A DNA stretch of 64,000 bases, taken from assembly GCA_023052935.1 (NCBI GenBank), contig CM041292.1, forward strand, positions 89,201,169-89,265,168, in the 5' to 3' direction. Source of the stretch: Piezodorus guildinii. Lineage: Eukaryota > Arthropoda > Insecta > Hemiptera > Pentatomidae. Position numbers and translations under genes: made by a program. Below are positions 1-12,700 of this stretch, in pieces; the first letter of the stretch is position 1; the number at the start of each line of letters is the position of its first letter. Below the pieces are notes generated by a model. It searched no databases. It was not told where the DNA came from and saw only the letters and a program-made list of their open reading frames with translations.

Positions 1-480
1 AACCCAAACAATGTAATGACAGACATACCCGGCCTTGTTTAGATGATCAAAAACGGTCGATTTGCAGGCTCTTAACAGGTATCTCACGGGCAGTAATTTA
101 TGGATTGTTTGCGATGACTGTTATAATATCCTTCATGTCAAGAGTTGAATTCCGGCCAGCCGGGGTTGGTCTTCCAAATTGAAATCTCCTGATCTAAACA
201 ACAAAAACTACTTGTGAACCATGCTATCAGCAAAGGAACCGCTGCTATACACGGCACAAATCTTTCTTGCAGTTTGGGCTGCATTTATCCATTTTTCAAA
301 AATGAACAGCATAACATGCCGAAAATGAGCTGAATCGTCAGTATAATAAACTACACTATTGAGCCTCAATAAAGACGAATTAAGTGTGTAAACATAGTTA
401 ATTCCATGAGGATTAAAGGCATATAAATAAACATTAGCCTTGTGATTCATTTTTAGTGAAATTAGGACAGTGGTCAATGG
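1..480 (-). pseudogene. mariner transposase, N-terminal remnant
   Basis: Read on the minus strand, the segment encodes the paired helix-turn-helix N-terminus of a mariner transposase: a HFRHVMLFIFEKW-like start, then ARKICAVYSSGSFAD, then the linker SGDFNLEDQPR. The conserved Trp after the MVHK stretch is replaced by a TAG stop (208-210), and frames shift in the linker near 150. The catalytic domain lies beyond position 1. It sits in a DDX11 intron downstream of the exon at 610-759. Clearly inactive. Confidence 0.75.
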
Positions 481-609
481 GCGGGATTAGTAGGCAGAGA
501 ATGGTGGTATCAGCCTTAAACCTTAAAGTTCGTTCAGCCTATTCTTATTATAAAATAAAATTTCATTAATGAATTATGATTCATAATATACAGAATGGGA
601 AAGAAGTAC

Positions 610-759
610 CTGTTTCTTTTTAGAAATATTTTCTATAATCCCATGTTTGTTTAGGTGTTCGAAAATTGTATTTTCATATTCATATGAAGGGAAAAAACAA
701 ACAATTCCTGCAGGAACAATGTTACATATGTTTACCAGTACACGACCAAATTCATTTAT
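610..759 (-). CDS. DDX11: DDX11 exon: CFFPSYEY motif (last exon in window)
   Basis: 50 codons, phase 0 at both ends, from [12 protein letters not shown] through [10 protein letters not shown] to SKKKQ. Acceptor TTTTCAG, donor CAG|GTACTT. The exons carrying motifs V and VI (GINFSD-like and QSIGRAIRH-like) are not in the window. Confidence 0.95.
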
Positions 760-3700
760 CTGAAAATCAAAAGTTTCTGCAAAATCTTAAAATTGACAAC
801 GAAAAAGAGTAACTAATGTCTGTTAAAGTAAAAGAAAGTATATCATACATACAGTTGTTAAAGATGACCTAGACTCATAGGAGAAATCAAGAGGTTTACC
901 AGTAGGCCCTTTGGTCAAAACAATTGGTAAAATCTGGTTTGGAGGGATGATATGAGAACAGGAAAATTCCACTATTCTTTGGTGATCAGCTCCACATGCA
1001 ATAAACAATCTTTCCTTCAGTTCTCCTTTTGGTTCCATTGTGCCACCAGCAAGTATCACGCTTCTGCAGATAAATGATTGTGCCATATTTTACTCAAATG
1101 GAAAGCATTTAACAGATATACAATGATAAATTGATTAAGAAATCATGAAAGAAAATTCCATTTCTAAAAAATCGGGTGTGGGCAACACACGACTTTCAGT
1201 TACCTCTGTTTTTAAAATCGATTAAAGAATTTTCAAATACAGTTAGAGATAAAAATGAGTGAAACTATCAAAGAACTAATTAAATTGAATTTCTATAGAA
1301 ACATATGTTTTATTAAAAATCGATTACATTATGTTCTAAAATAACCAGTTAGTTTTATTGGCTTTTCATCACTCTTTATTAACTTTCTAAGCTTGTATAT
1401 AAGATAATATTTTTTCTAAAATCTTTAGCTTTCCAACGGTATATTACTGTTCTTATGCTCAAAACAAACAATTGCATTAATAAAATATTTTTTCAGTTTT
1501 ATACTTTTTTTTGGATATCGAATTCGTTCAACTTATTTATTTACCTGTTTTTAATCAATAGTAACAAGATGATATGGTTATTTTTATAATATCTACAAAA
1601 TTAAAGGTATTTTTGAAAAAGAAAATTTAAAATATCGGCATTTAAGGCCTCTCAAACTATTTCAATCAGAATGAAACGTACATGATATTAAAGCTCATTA
1701 AATTTACATTGATATGCAAGTTAAATCAAAATGGTTAGAGCGTTTTGAGAAAATCGTAAATAGAGCAAAATGCATGGTATAAGTGGCTCTTCTGGTTAAA
1801 AATTTGATTAAAAAGGTTCTGTAACTCCTCAGGAGTATAGTTGTCTTAAATATGAAGTTCAAGTTTCATAGGAATTTTCGTTTACGCGCGGGAGTTACCA
1901 CACACATACACCAAGTCTCGCAAAAAGGTCTATGTGTGTGTGTGTGTACTATATATTTCATATACAGGTAAGTGAAAGTAAAAAGTTGTGTATATTTATG
2001 CTATTTTTAAAATGCATACAACCACATAGTGCACTGAATTTAATTAAATATCAATTGATTATAACAAAAACAAATCATAGGAATATGCTTTATTGATGAA
2101 ATGGATGGACATATTTTTTCTTTAGTTGATATTTTAAATATATTCTTTTCTTGAAACAAGTAACCGCTAATTAGGTTTACGATTTTTTTTTTTCGATACT
2201 TGGTTGATTACAAAGACCCATTAATACCATGTTAATCTTAATATATAAAAACATATATTAATTTATGGTTCATTATTCTAAAACAACATATCGTGCCAAA
2301 GAAGTATAAGGAACCAACTGCTGGTTTTCAGGCCAAGTGGTTCTTCCCTAAAGTGCCCAGGGTTACCACTTGACCTTGAAGGGGAAGAAAACAATCTTCA
2401 CACCATTGTACTGCTCGCCAATGACTGCTTTCAGCACTGAAAGCTTCAGGAACAAAAAAATGTCTGACAAAATTAGCTTTTTTTTTAATATGAAATCATG
2501 ACAGAAAACAATCATAGTAATGATCCTTTTCTGTAACGTATCATCGCAAATCACCATGGGGTTTTTGTTATTTCCTACTATTTCTAATAATTATTCTACA
2601 CAAGAATAATCAATTGTTGTTCTCAATGAAACATGGCACACTAAAAAGTTCCTCCTGGACAGGTTGCACAATAGGTAACGATTTTTTTTAATTTGATTTT
2701 TCATTACTGTTTCTATATATATTTTTTCTGTTTGCACCCCTTTGCAATGCAATTTTTTAAAGCCAGAATATCTTGAAAAATGGCTAAGGGAGTAAATTCA
2801 GGTAATTAAAGTAGGAAAACCCCATAATTCTCATAACCTTACATCCTTAATTTTTGCAGTACTGCAAACTGAAATCTTATACACCATGCCCCGAAAGTAC
2901 AAGGCATGCCTGATTTAAATCACATTGCATACAGATAAATATACTTTCAAACAATAGAGCTGCATAGAATTTCATTTTATAACTTAAAAAAACTCACATT
3001 ATTGGGTAAAAAAATTGGCAAAACACAAAATGATTAATTTCTTAAATATTTATAGGCAGGATAGGTGATGAATTGTATTCATATTAACTAAGACTGGGAA
3101 GATAAAATAATATAACCTTGCTTTACAGATGATATCTGTGACTGTGATGGCAGGATCTAACAGTAGGAATTTGATCACTGCTTTACCAACTGTATTTGAA
3201 ACAGAAACAACAATACGTCCTTCCTTGTTATTAACAGTCAAATTTTCTAAAAGTGATAGAATAGGAGCTAATACTTGAGAAGATGGTAGCTCTGTTTCAT
3301 CTGAAACTACAGATTAAAACATATTATTTAGTATGTCAAAATATTATTAGTTTTATTTGAGAAAAAATAAAAAATTAAAGACCATTGTTTTCTAACAAGA
3401 CTTTAAAAAAATTATGATATGATCAATTACAGCATTTTCTCATATATTTCTATATATGTATATAGGTCGGCAACGTGGTCTTCTTCCTGTGGGTCTGGCT
3501 TCCAGTGTCCTTCTGGGTTCCCTTATTTCGTCCATGCGGCAGACATGTCTAAACCATTTTAATTGACTGTTTTCCATTATCGTCTTCAATGGTGGTACCT
3601 CGAGTTGCTCTCTGATTCTATTGTTCCGGACACAATCTCGCCTTGTCTTTCCCGCTGCTCTACGTAAAAAATTCATTTCAGCAGCAGTGATTCGGCTGAT

Positions 3701-6700
3701 ATGTTTGTCGAGCATCACCCAGCTCTCGCCTCCATATGTAAGCACTGGTAGGTAAATGGCTTTATAGATGTGCATCTTAACATCTCACCCTACTTCAAGG
3801 TGTCCAATTATACTATTGTTGATCTGGTAGTACACCTGGTTCGCTTTATTTATTCCTATTTCCTATCTCTTGGTCAATTCTGCCAGACCTGTCTATAATG
3901 GTTCCCAGATAGTTGAATTCATTTACCACTTCTAGGATCTTCCCATTGCATACCATTTCAACATTTTCTTCTTCATTCCGTGAGAGAACCAGAATCTTAC
4001 TTTTGGAGTCGTTGATGGACATTCCCTTACACAATAGTTCTGCCTCCCATTCCACCAGAGCTTGTTGTAGCTTTTCTTTTGTGTCCGCTAATAGAACAAT
4101 GTCATCGGCATAAAGGAGGCATTTCACCAGAACTGTCTGCATCTTCCATTTTCCTATTTCAGTCCATGCGTTCTTTGCTTGCAGACTTTATGGATCTCGT
4201 CCATCAGAATCAAAAATAGGAGAGGGCTAAGACTGTCCCCCTGTCTGACTCCTCTATCAAGAGGAAATGATTTGGATACTCTATCCATTGATTCTGACTA
4301 CTCCCTTTGCATTTCTGTATGTTAATTGAATTGCCTGCATCAAATCTGATGGTACATTCTTTGCAGCAAGAGCATTCCATATTCCATATCTAGGCACAGA
4401 ATCAAACACAGCTTTGAGATCCAGGAAAGCCACATAGATACTTTTATTTCGGTCCCATACCTTTTCAGAAATGTTTCTAAGCACAAAAATATGGTCCAGG
4501 GTCTGCCTTCCCGGGCGGAAGCCCGCCTGCTCCTCTTCGAGTTGATTTTCCACAATACTTCTCAATCTTCTCTCAAGGATAGAGGTGTACATTTTAGAAA
4601 TCCCAGCTCCTATTCTTAAAAGGTAGAATGGTAGGTTTCCTCCTCAGGATAAGGATAGGGGACATTATAATAAAGCCATCCAATGAGGTGGAGATTTGTA
4701 GGTATTTGGGAGTCCTGATTTCCCTTGCCAGATATAAAATTAAGAGAGGATTGCCAGCAAGTGTGGGAATGAGCTCTTTTGTGTGCCCCAGTGGGAGATA
4801 TGAAGACGTGGCGAACAGAGTAGAAGACATTTATACCGAATGGCAGAGAAGATGGTATACCGAAGAAACTGGAAGGCTGACCTGCAAGTTCTTACTGGAT
4901 GTAAATGAAAGATAAAAAAAGTCTGGTTTAATTTTTGGTCTGTAAAACTCCTAATGGGGCACAGAAATATCAATGAGAAGTTACACTTCTTGAGAAAAAG
5001 AGACACGCCAAATCGTAGCTGTGATGCTGAGGAGGATATGAGTCACCTGATATTTGATTGCCCACTCTACACTAACTACCGACTAGCCCTAGCTAGAGTT
5101 TTCTTTGCTGGATTGTCCCCCTTGATCTATGGATGAGCTGGTGGCAACATCTGAAATGTTTGGAGCTTTCAAGAAGTTTGCAAGGAATATCTACAAACAG
5201 AAAGAAGAAATGGCGGGCGGCGCTTGTGCTTGATTTGTTGTTTTGTATATATTATTTTAAGTTTTTAGTATTGTTATAATTTATTAAGTAATCTTAACTG
5301 GTTTTAATTGTAGCTGCATATATATTGTAAAAATAGTCCTACTGAACGACGTGGGTAGGAAATTACTGGAGCCTTATTTGATGGGAACAGTTCTCCAGTT
5401 GCGGACAGCCCAATAGTATTTTAAAAGTCATAATAGATTCCCAAATTAAAAATAAATGCTAAATATGCCTTACTTTAGTTCAATTATTTTTAGGATCAAC
5501 GAGAGTGCAGTCCTGCCTGCTTGGTCATCAATCTAAGAAATTGGAATGAACCGCTGGTAATAGGGGTGTCCTAAAGTACAGCGTGGGGAAGGAAAAAAAA
5601 AAAGAGAGAGAGATTATGACAAAAAATCTTTAATTTATTAAATAATTTAACAATATTTATTATACCTTCAGGTTCTTCTTTTATTGGTGCAGTTTTGGAA
5701 ATACTGTTCAAAAAACCTTTAATACCCCCAACTGGAATATGTTTAGGATTAATATTAACCACAGGAGCATGAAGTTCAGTAAAGCCACTAAGCTAGAACA
5801 AGAAAGTAACATTTAAAAAAAATATAAGTAGAAATGAATAATTAATATGGGAAATCAAGATATTAATAATTAATAAAAAATATTTATTGACAATGAGTAA
5901 GTAATGGTTATAAAATAAAAATGATATATATACAAACAAAACAGACTCCGAAAGTTTCCATTCCAATATTACATACATCCTTGAGCCATGACCTCCTCAT
6001 TAAGCTTGCACCACGTGGTTCAGTCTTGTGCTACCGCTCTTCAATTTTCTCTGATTTCCAGTAGGACTTTGGCATCCTGGATCACACGGTCCTCCCATCG
6101 AAGTTACGACCCTCCTATGCCTTTTTCTCAGTATTTGTTTACATCTAGGAGACCTTTTTTAGGATTTCCTCTACACTCATTTGGGCAACATGACCGGCCC
6201 AGTGAAATCCTTCAAGCTTTACTAGTTTAATAATGTTGGCCCCTCACATGAAGTTCTGTGTTTTTCTTTCTTTGCTAGTTTTCACCTGACAGGCCCAAAT
6301 ATTCTACAGAGGATCTTTCTTTCGAAGATGATAATTTCATCCTCTCTCTCTGGCTTTTGTAAGGGTTCACGTTTCTGAAGCGTACATTAGGAATTGATAG
6401 ATTAGCGTTTTATAAAGCAATGTCTTCATTCTTTTTGTGATAAATTGGCTTATAAAGAGTTTACAGAGTCCAAAATAGCTTCTGTTGGCATCAACTATTC
6501 TTTTATTGATCTCTGGTGCGATATTATTATAGGATCTAATGATTGATCCTAGATATGTAAACTGGTCTACCAACTGAAATTTGAATGGACCAAACTTTAT
6601 GAATGCTTCTTTGGTGCCATGAGTATGCATATATTTTGTAAGATCGAGGAATCAGATATTATATTGCATAAAAACAAAACTAAAATAAATTTGAGCTTGA

Positions 6701-9700
6701 ATTAACATAATAATAAAATTTATTAGAAAGGAAAGGAAAGAATAGTAAAAGAGAACAACATATTCTTATAAGAGAACATGAGGGTGCAAAATGGTGTGTG
6801 CAAGAAAGAAAGGAGGTTGGCTAAACAAAGCTATCACTATCTATATCTCTAAGCTACTTGCAATAACATAGACACCCACTGATATTTTCAAATGCATACA
6901 ATATAATGAGAATACCTTATGAATAAGTTTAGTTTTTTGGCAAAAGCTAACCAACTTGTACATGTTAAATGTATCTATCTGAGCATGACTAATAAAGTCA
7001 TGAATTGTATAAATTTTTGTTCCTATCACTGTAGCTATTGCCTCTCCAGGTCTGCACCCAGGTTTACCACCTAAAATATAAATGTTTAATATTCATAAAA
7101 AAACAAAAAACATTTTTCTATAAAATAAATTAAATTTGAAAAGCAGTATAACTTAAAATAATACACAATAAAAATCTATATATATTTTTTTTAATAAAGG
7201 AAGACAACAAAAATGGAGGAATGATTAGATAACAAAGCCAAATACGGGAGAATCAAAATTAATCCAGGACAAGAATTGACCAAGAGTATAAATATTAAGA
7301 AAGGGTACAGATGTGCACATAATAACAATAGCAGCCAACCATTGTATACAGTCAAGAATGTATGGATTTGTAAAAAACCTAGGACATATAATTCTTAAAA
7401 TACAGTAAATCATAGATTAGCTTATCTGTATTTTAAAGCCAAATGTATAATCTAACTGTATAACATAGGTTTAAAGAATGTAAATAACACAAAAGAATAA
7501 CATAACAAACATATAATAAAAAACGCTACAAATTATTACACAATGGTTTATTATTTCCATATTAGGGTATAACTGTCTATACAGCTGTTTATAGCCAATT
7601 TATTAATATGAAAAGCAATAAATGATTCAAAGGAAAATGGCATATCACCATATACATACAAATGGCATATTTGTAAAATTTGTTATTCAGGTTCAATCTA
7701 TCTTGAAAACCTAAGCCCTCAAGTTTTGGTGTATTACTTTCACTTACTATAAATAGTAAGGGGAAGTATTGCGATCGTGAAAATTTTCGAATTCCAGTTT
7801 TCAACGGAAATACACGTTTTAGGGTCCCCTGAGTCCAAATAACCAAGTCCCGCAAAAAGGTCTGTGTGTGTGTGTGTATGTGGTAACTCCCGGGCGGAAA
7901 CGGTAAGTCCTATGAAACTGAAATTTCATATTTAAGACAAATATACGCCCGAGACGTGACAAAACTTTTTTCATCAAGATGAGCTTACCAGAAGAGGCAC
8001 TTTATACCATGCATTTTGCATCTTTTTTCGATTTTCTCGAAAACCGTTCCGACGATTTTGATTAAACTCGCTATATCGATGTAAAATTTAATGGGCTTTA
8101 ATATCATGTAGGTTTTATTTGGATAAAAATGGTCTGACAGGGCTTAAATACCGATATTTTAAATTTTCTTCCCCAAAAGTACCTTTAATTTTGTAGATTC
8201 AATAATAATAACTAGATTATCTTGTTAACGCTGATGAAAAACAGGTAAATATATAAATTGAATCAATTCGATACCCAACTAAAGGAGAAAACAGAAAAAA
8301 TATTTTTTTAATGCAATTTTTCGTTTTTGAACATAAGAGCAGTAATATACATGTATGATATACCGTTGGAAAGCTAAAGATTTTAGAAAAAATATCATCT
8401 CATACACAAGCTTTTAGAAGTTAATAGAGAGTGATGAGAAGAAGATAAAACTAAATGATTATTTTAGATAATAATATAATAGATTTTTTAATGAAACACA
8501 TGTTTCTATAGAAATTTAATTTAATTTAATTCTTTAATAGTTTCACGTATTTTTAACTCTAACTCTATTTGAAAATTCTTTCATTGATTTTTCAAATTGA
8601 TGTAAGTGAAAGTCGTGTGTTGCCCGCACCAGATTTTTTTTTTGGTCAATTACAAAGGTTCATTATTGAAAATGATAAAACCAAAAGCATTTATACTAGA
8701 ATTACTATTTTCTTATATTTGATTTTGATTTTCACTCAAATAATTCAAATAAAATTTCCTGATTCCAGAATTTTTTATTACAATTTTTTCTCAATCATCA
8801 ATAATAACCGAGTTATCAGGGAATCATATCTCCTATAAGTTGTGTTTTTACCATGTAACATTATTTTTCTCTTTGTTCATGGCGGTTTCTTGATCTTGAA
8901 AATCTTTTTGATTTTTCTGTTTCTTCAATAACCGAGTTTTTGTGGAATTACATCTATTAAAATTTGTGACATGAATATATAGACCAACAGTCTTTTTTTT
9001 GCGCTTTACTGATTCTAAAACTCTACACATATTTTTCTCTATCTTCAAAAATAATTGAGTTATGGGCGTATTTATGCATAAAATTTTAATTTTTCTTCTT
9101 CTTTTTTTTCTCTTCTTTAAAATTAATCGGAGTTTTTTTGGTTAATATACACTAATAAATTTTTACTCTACATTAAAAAATAACTGAGTTATTGAATTAA
9201 ATAATTATTAATCAGCCACCATTTTAAAATTAATCAGCTGACATCAACATCTAGGTGTTAGATTCATCACTTCACAGGTATTTATTGCAAAAATTTCAAA
9301 AAAATTGGTCCAGTATTTTCGGAGAAAAAACCGTGGATGGCGTTATATTATGTCATATGTAAAAATGTAACCCCTCAAATTTTGTGGCGTGATAATTTTT
9401 TTTGGGTCATTTACAAAGGTTCATTATTGTAAATAATAAAGCAAAAAGGAAAAATTATAGCAGGTAACAATATGGAGTTGTCTGATGAAGTAACTGTAAT
9501 TTGAATGAGAGAAATGGAATTTTGATAGTTGAATCTCATCTGAATGGAAGGAATAGAGGCAATGAACATGAGGGCAGTACCAGCTTTAGCCTATTCGTTT
9601 TGGAGTACTGAAGTGGTCTAAGACGGACTTAAAAAGGTTAGATCGTGTGTGTTGAGTGTAGATGGTGCTTAATAGGAAAATACACGCAAAATCTTGAGTG

Positions 9701-12700
9701 GCAAGGTTGTAACTTCCCAGGAAATCTGGAGAGCATGGTCTGATCAGTCTCCTCAAGTAATGCCGAGAGGAATTTGTTTCCTATATATTTAATAATTACT
9801 CTATTATTCTTTTGATTGTAGCAGTATTAGATGCAAATTATACAGCTTTTAATCTTATAAATGCAGCGATCCCAAACAGTGAAACTGACTAAGCTTCTTT
9901 CACAAAGATGTAGAAAAATAAGCCATTATATTATATCATTAATTAAACGAAGTAGAGATAGACATGCAGACATCACCAACATGGTTATCTTTTTCCTGAA
10001 ACAGAAGGGCTTTCTATTTGCCCTATATGTTTATCCATTCATTACCAATTACTACCGGTCACAAAACTAAAATTTAATTGGGTCACTAAGGACCACACAG
10101 TTTCAAATAATTAGCCAGACATGTTAGTTATTGATAAAAATAGAAAACTGGCACAGATTATTGTGATAGGTATCCCATCAGATGATAATATTAAAAAAAA
10201 CAGTTGCTGAAAACAAAAGAAAATACCACAAGCTAGTGAATGAGCTTAAGCAACTCTATGGATTAAAGAGCTGTGGAATTTATCCTATTTTATTTTTAAA
10301 TATTCAAATCCCGCTTATTTATTCATCTCCTAACCAACCTGTTATAACAGAATTGTAAATAAGGCTCTATTTCATTTCATTTTCTACTTATTTGTGTATG
10401 TCTATTTTCTATTAGTTTTAGTTAACTTGTTTATACTACTCTAAGACTCTGAAGCCCATTTATGTAGTTTGTTAATTTTATTCTAAAGGGACTTGTCCCA
10501 GGATAATAAAGAATTTATTTATTTATTATTATTATTTTACCTCAACTTCCTCTAAGACTTTTAACTTTTCTCCAAAACTTTATAATATTATCTATATAAT
10601 TCTAGTCAAGTTCCTTTCCAAATTGTTCTCAAGAATTTTTCTTAGACTCCCAAAAAATGTCCAAAATAATTCCTTTTATGAACATAGATAAACCAGTTTT
10701 GTTGAGACTTACTTGCCATATATTCTTTCCAGACTTTCTTTATCCTCTCATGTTAATTTTCTTCTAAGCAAATATCTCTGTAGCTGTCTCTAGTACACAG
10801 CATCTAAGATCCGACCAAACTTCTATATTCTTTTACAGATCTATTGATGAGAGTCAATAATCTCACAAGTCTACATATAAGGCTCTCTCAGGATAATTGC
10901 ATATCGACAGTAAAAAATTTTCAACCTGTGAATAAATGCTCTCTTTCAAGATAATACCAACTCCTTCTTTTGCTCTTGTTCTTCTTTGTACTCCTGAGTA
11001 CAAAAGGGTATAATTTTGGTCCAGCAAATATAAGTCTCTCCCACTACCTTTTCTTTTCACTTCAATTATATAGATATACCTAGGATATCTACTTTATAGT
11101 TCTCCATTTCTTCAACTATTTCTACCTCCTTTTCATTTAGTGTCCAAGTTGCTAAACATAAGTCCTTAATAGCACTGTATCATAACCGTTTAACTTCAAA
11201 CCTCTTGGAATAATAATGACCAATTATAACTTCATGGAATGTTTCTGACAAGCACATCGCTACAAGGTTTACTGACAGTTTATGGAATCATAAGCTTTAT
11301 TAAAATCAATATAAAGTTGATGGACTACATCGTTGTATTCCAAATTTTTCTCTAATATTTACATAAGGCAAATATTCGATCAATAGTCGAATGATTCTGC
11401 CTGAAACCACATTGGTAGTCTCCGATAATTTCCTAAGCATATTCTGTGATTCGGCTAGTTATTACTGAAGGGAATATTTGATAACATAATGGGAGATCCA
11501 ACAGTAGTTGTTACAATCCATCCTCGGCCCTTTATTGTGAATCGGAATAACATAACAAGTGAATACTAAGGTGTAACTTAATTACTTAACTACAAACTTC
11601 ATTGTTAACAAAATCCTAACATAATATTTGAATGGAATGATTAAAAGAATAGTTTTGCACATAATTTGTGAAAAATATATTTTAACTTACCAATTAATTT
11701 TATGAGACTTCCAACAACATAAATTACTTGTTTCAAATACATAAGGTTAGTAGCACTAAACCTTTTTTCATATCTATCTTTGTATGTTGTCAACTGGCTA
11801 TAAGCTAAAGTTAACTGAAAAATAAACACTTAACTTTACATTAATACATCTAGTAAACAATAGAAAATTAAAATTAGATTTATAGAATTCATTAAATGGT
11901 TTCAAATTTATAATCATAATTTATTTTGATTAGTTCCACCCTAGATATCTCGCGCTTATATTTTAAGCATTTCTCTTTCTGAACAGATCCTCTATTTTGA
12001 TGAATGATAATTAGTTTAAAAAAAAAAATCAGCAAATTAATATACTATGATATATTGTTATCAAATTGATATACATATATCTAAATATCAATGACATTAG
12101 AATGGTAGCTCAGTACCCTAGCATACCGATCTTCAAGTCAAGGGGCCAAACCCAGCAGTGCCAAGATAATTATTCATTATCATTATTATTCAAGATAATC
12201 GTAGTGTCTCTAAAGTATAGAGATATTTCTGAGGTGGATAAGTTTTTATGAAAACGGGTACCAAAATTTTAGAGAAAAAATCCTGACGGTTGATGGTATG
12301 ACCTTTTTCAAGTCACCTCCTTAAACCGCTATTTGCCTGAATAAATATTCATTCTTGTGTTTTAAATTATTCCTCATTATCAATAGTTTAATTGAGAAGT
12401 TGATTCGGGGTGCAGTCATCATAACTTCAATTACATAAAACTTAATTTTAACAATTATTAATTAAATTAAGTTTGACTTAATTAAAGTGTTTTGTTGACT
12501 GCACCCCAGATTAACTTTTCTTCCATATCTACATAATCAACAATTTTCACTTCATCAGTAGTTTAAATTTATATATAGTAGGCAAGCATGACATACCTGT
12601 GCTCCAGACACATGGGAGCTATGAATATTAGAAATAGTTTCCAAAATATTATGAGCTTCGTCGATGATAATAACACTATTTTCTACTTCAAGACCACAAG

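Noticed and set aside
12075..12180. GGTAGCTCAGTACC and GGGCCAAACCC as a tRNA or SINE head
   Set aside because: Box-like matches are too degenerate and no body matching either SINE family follows.
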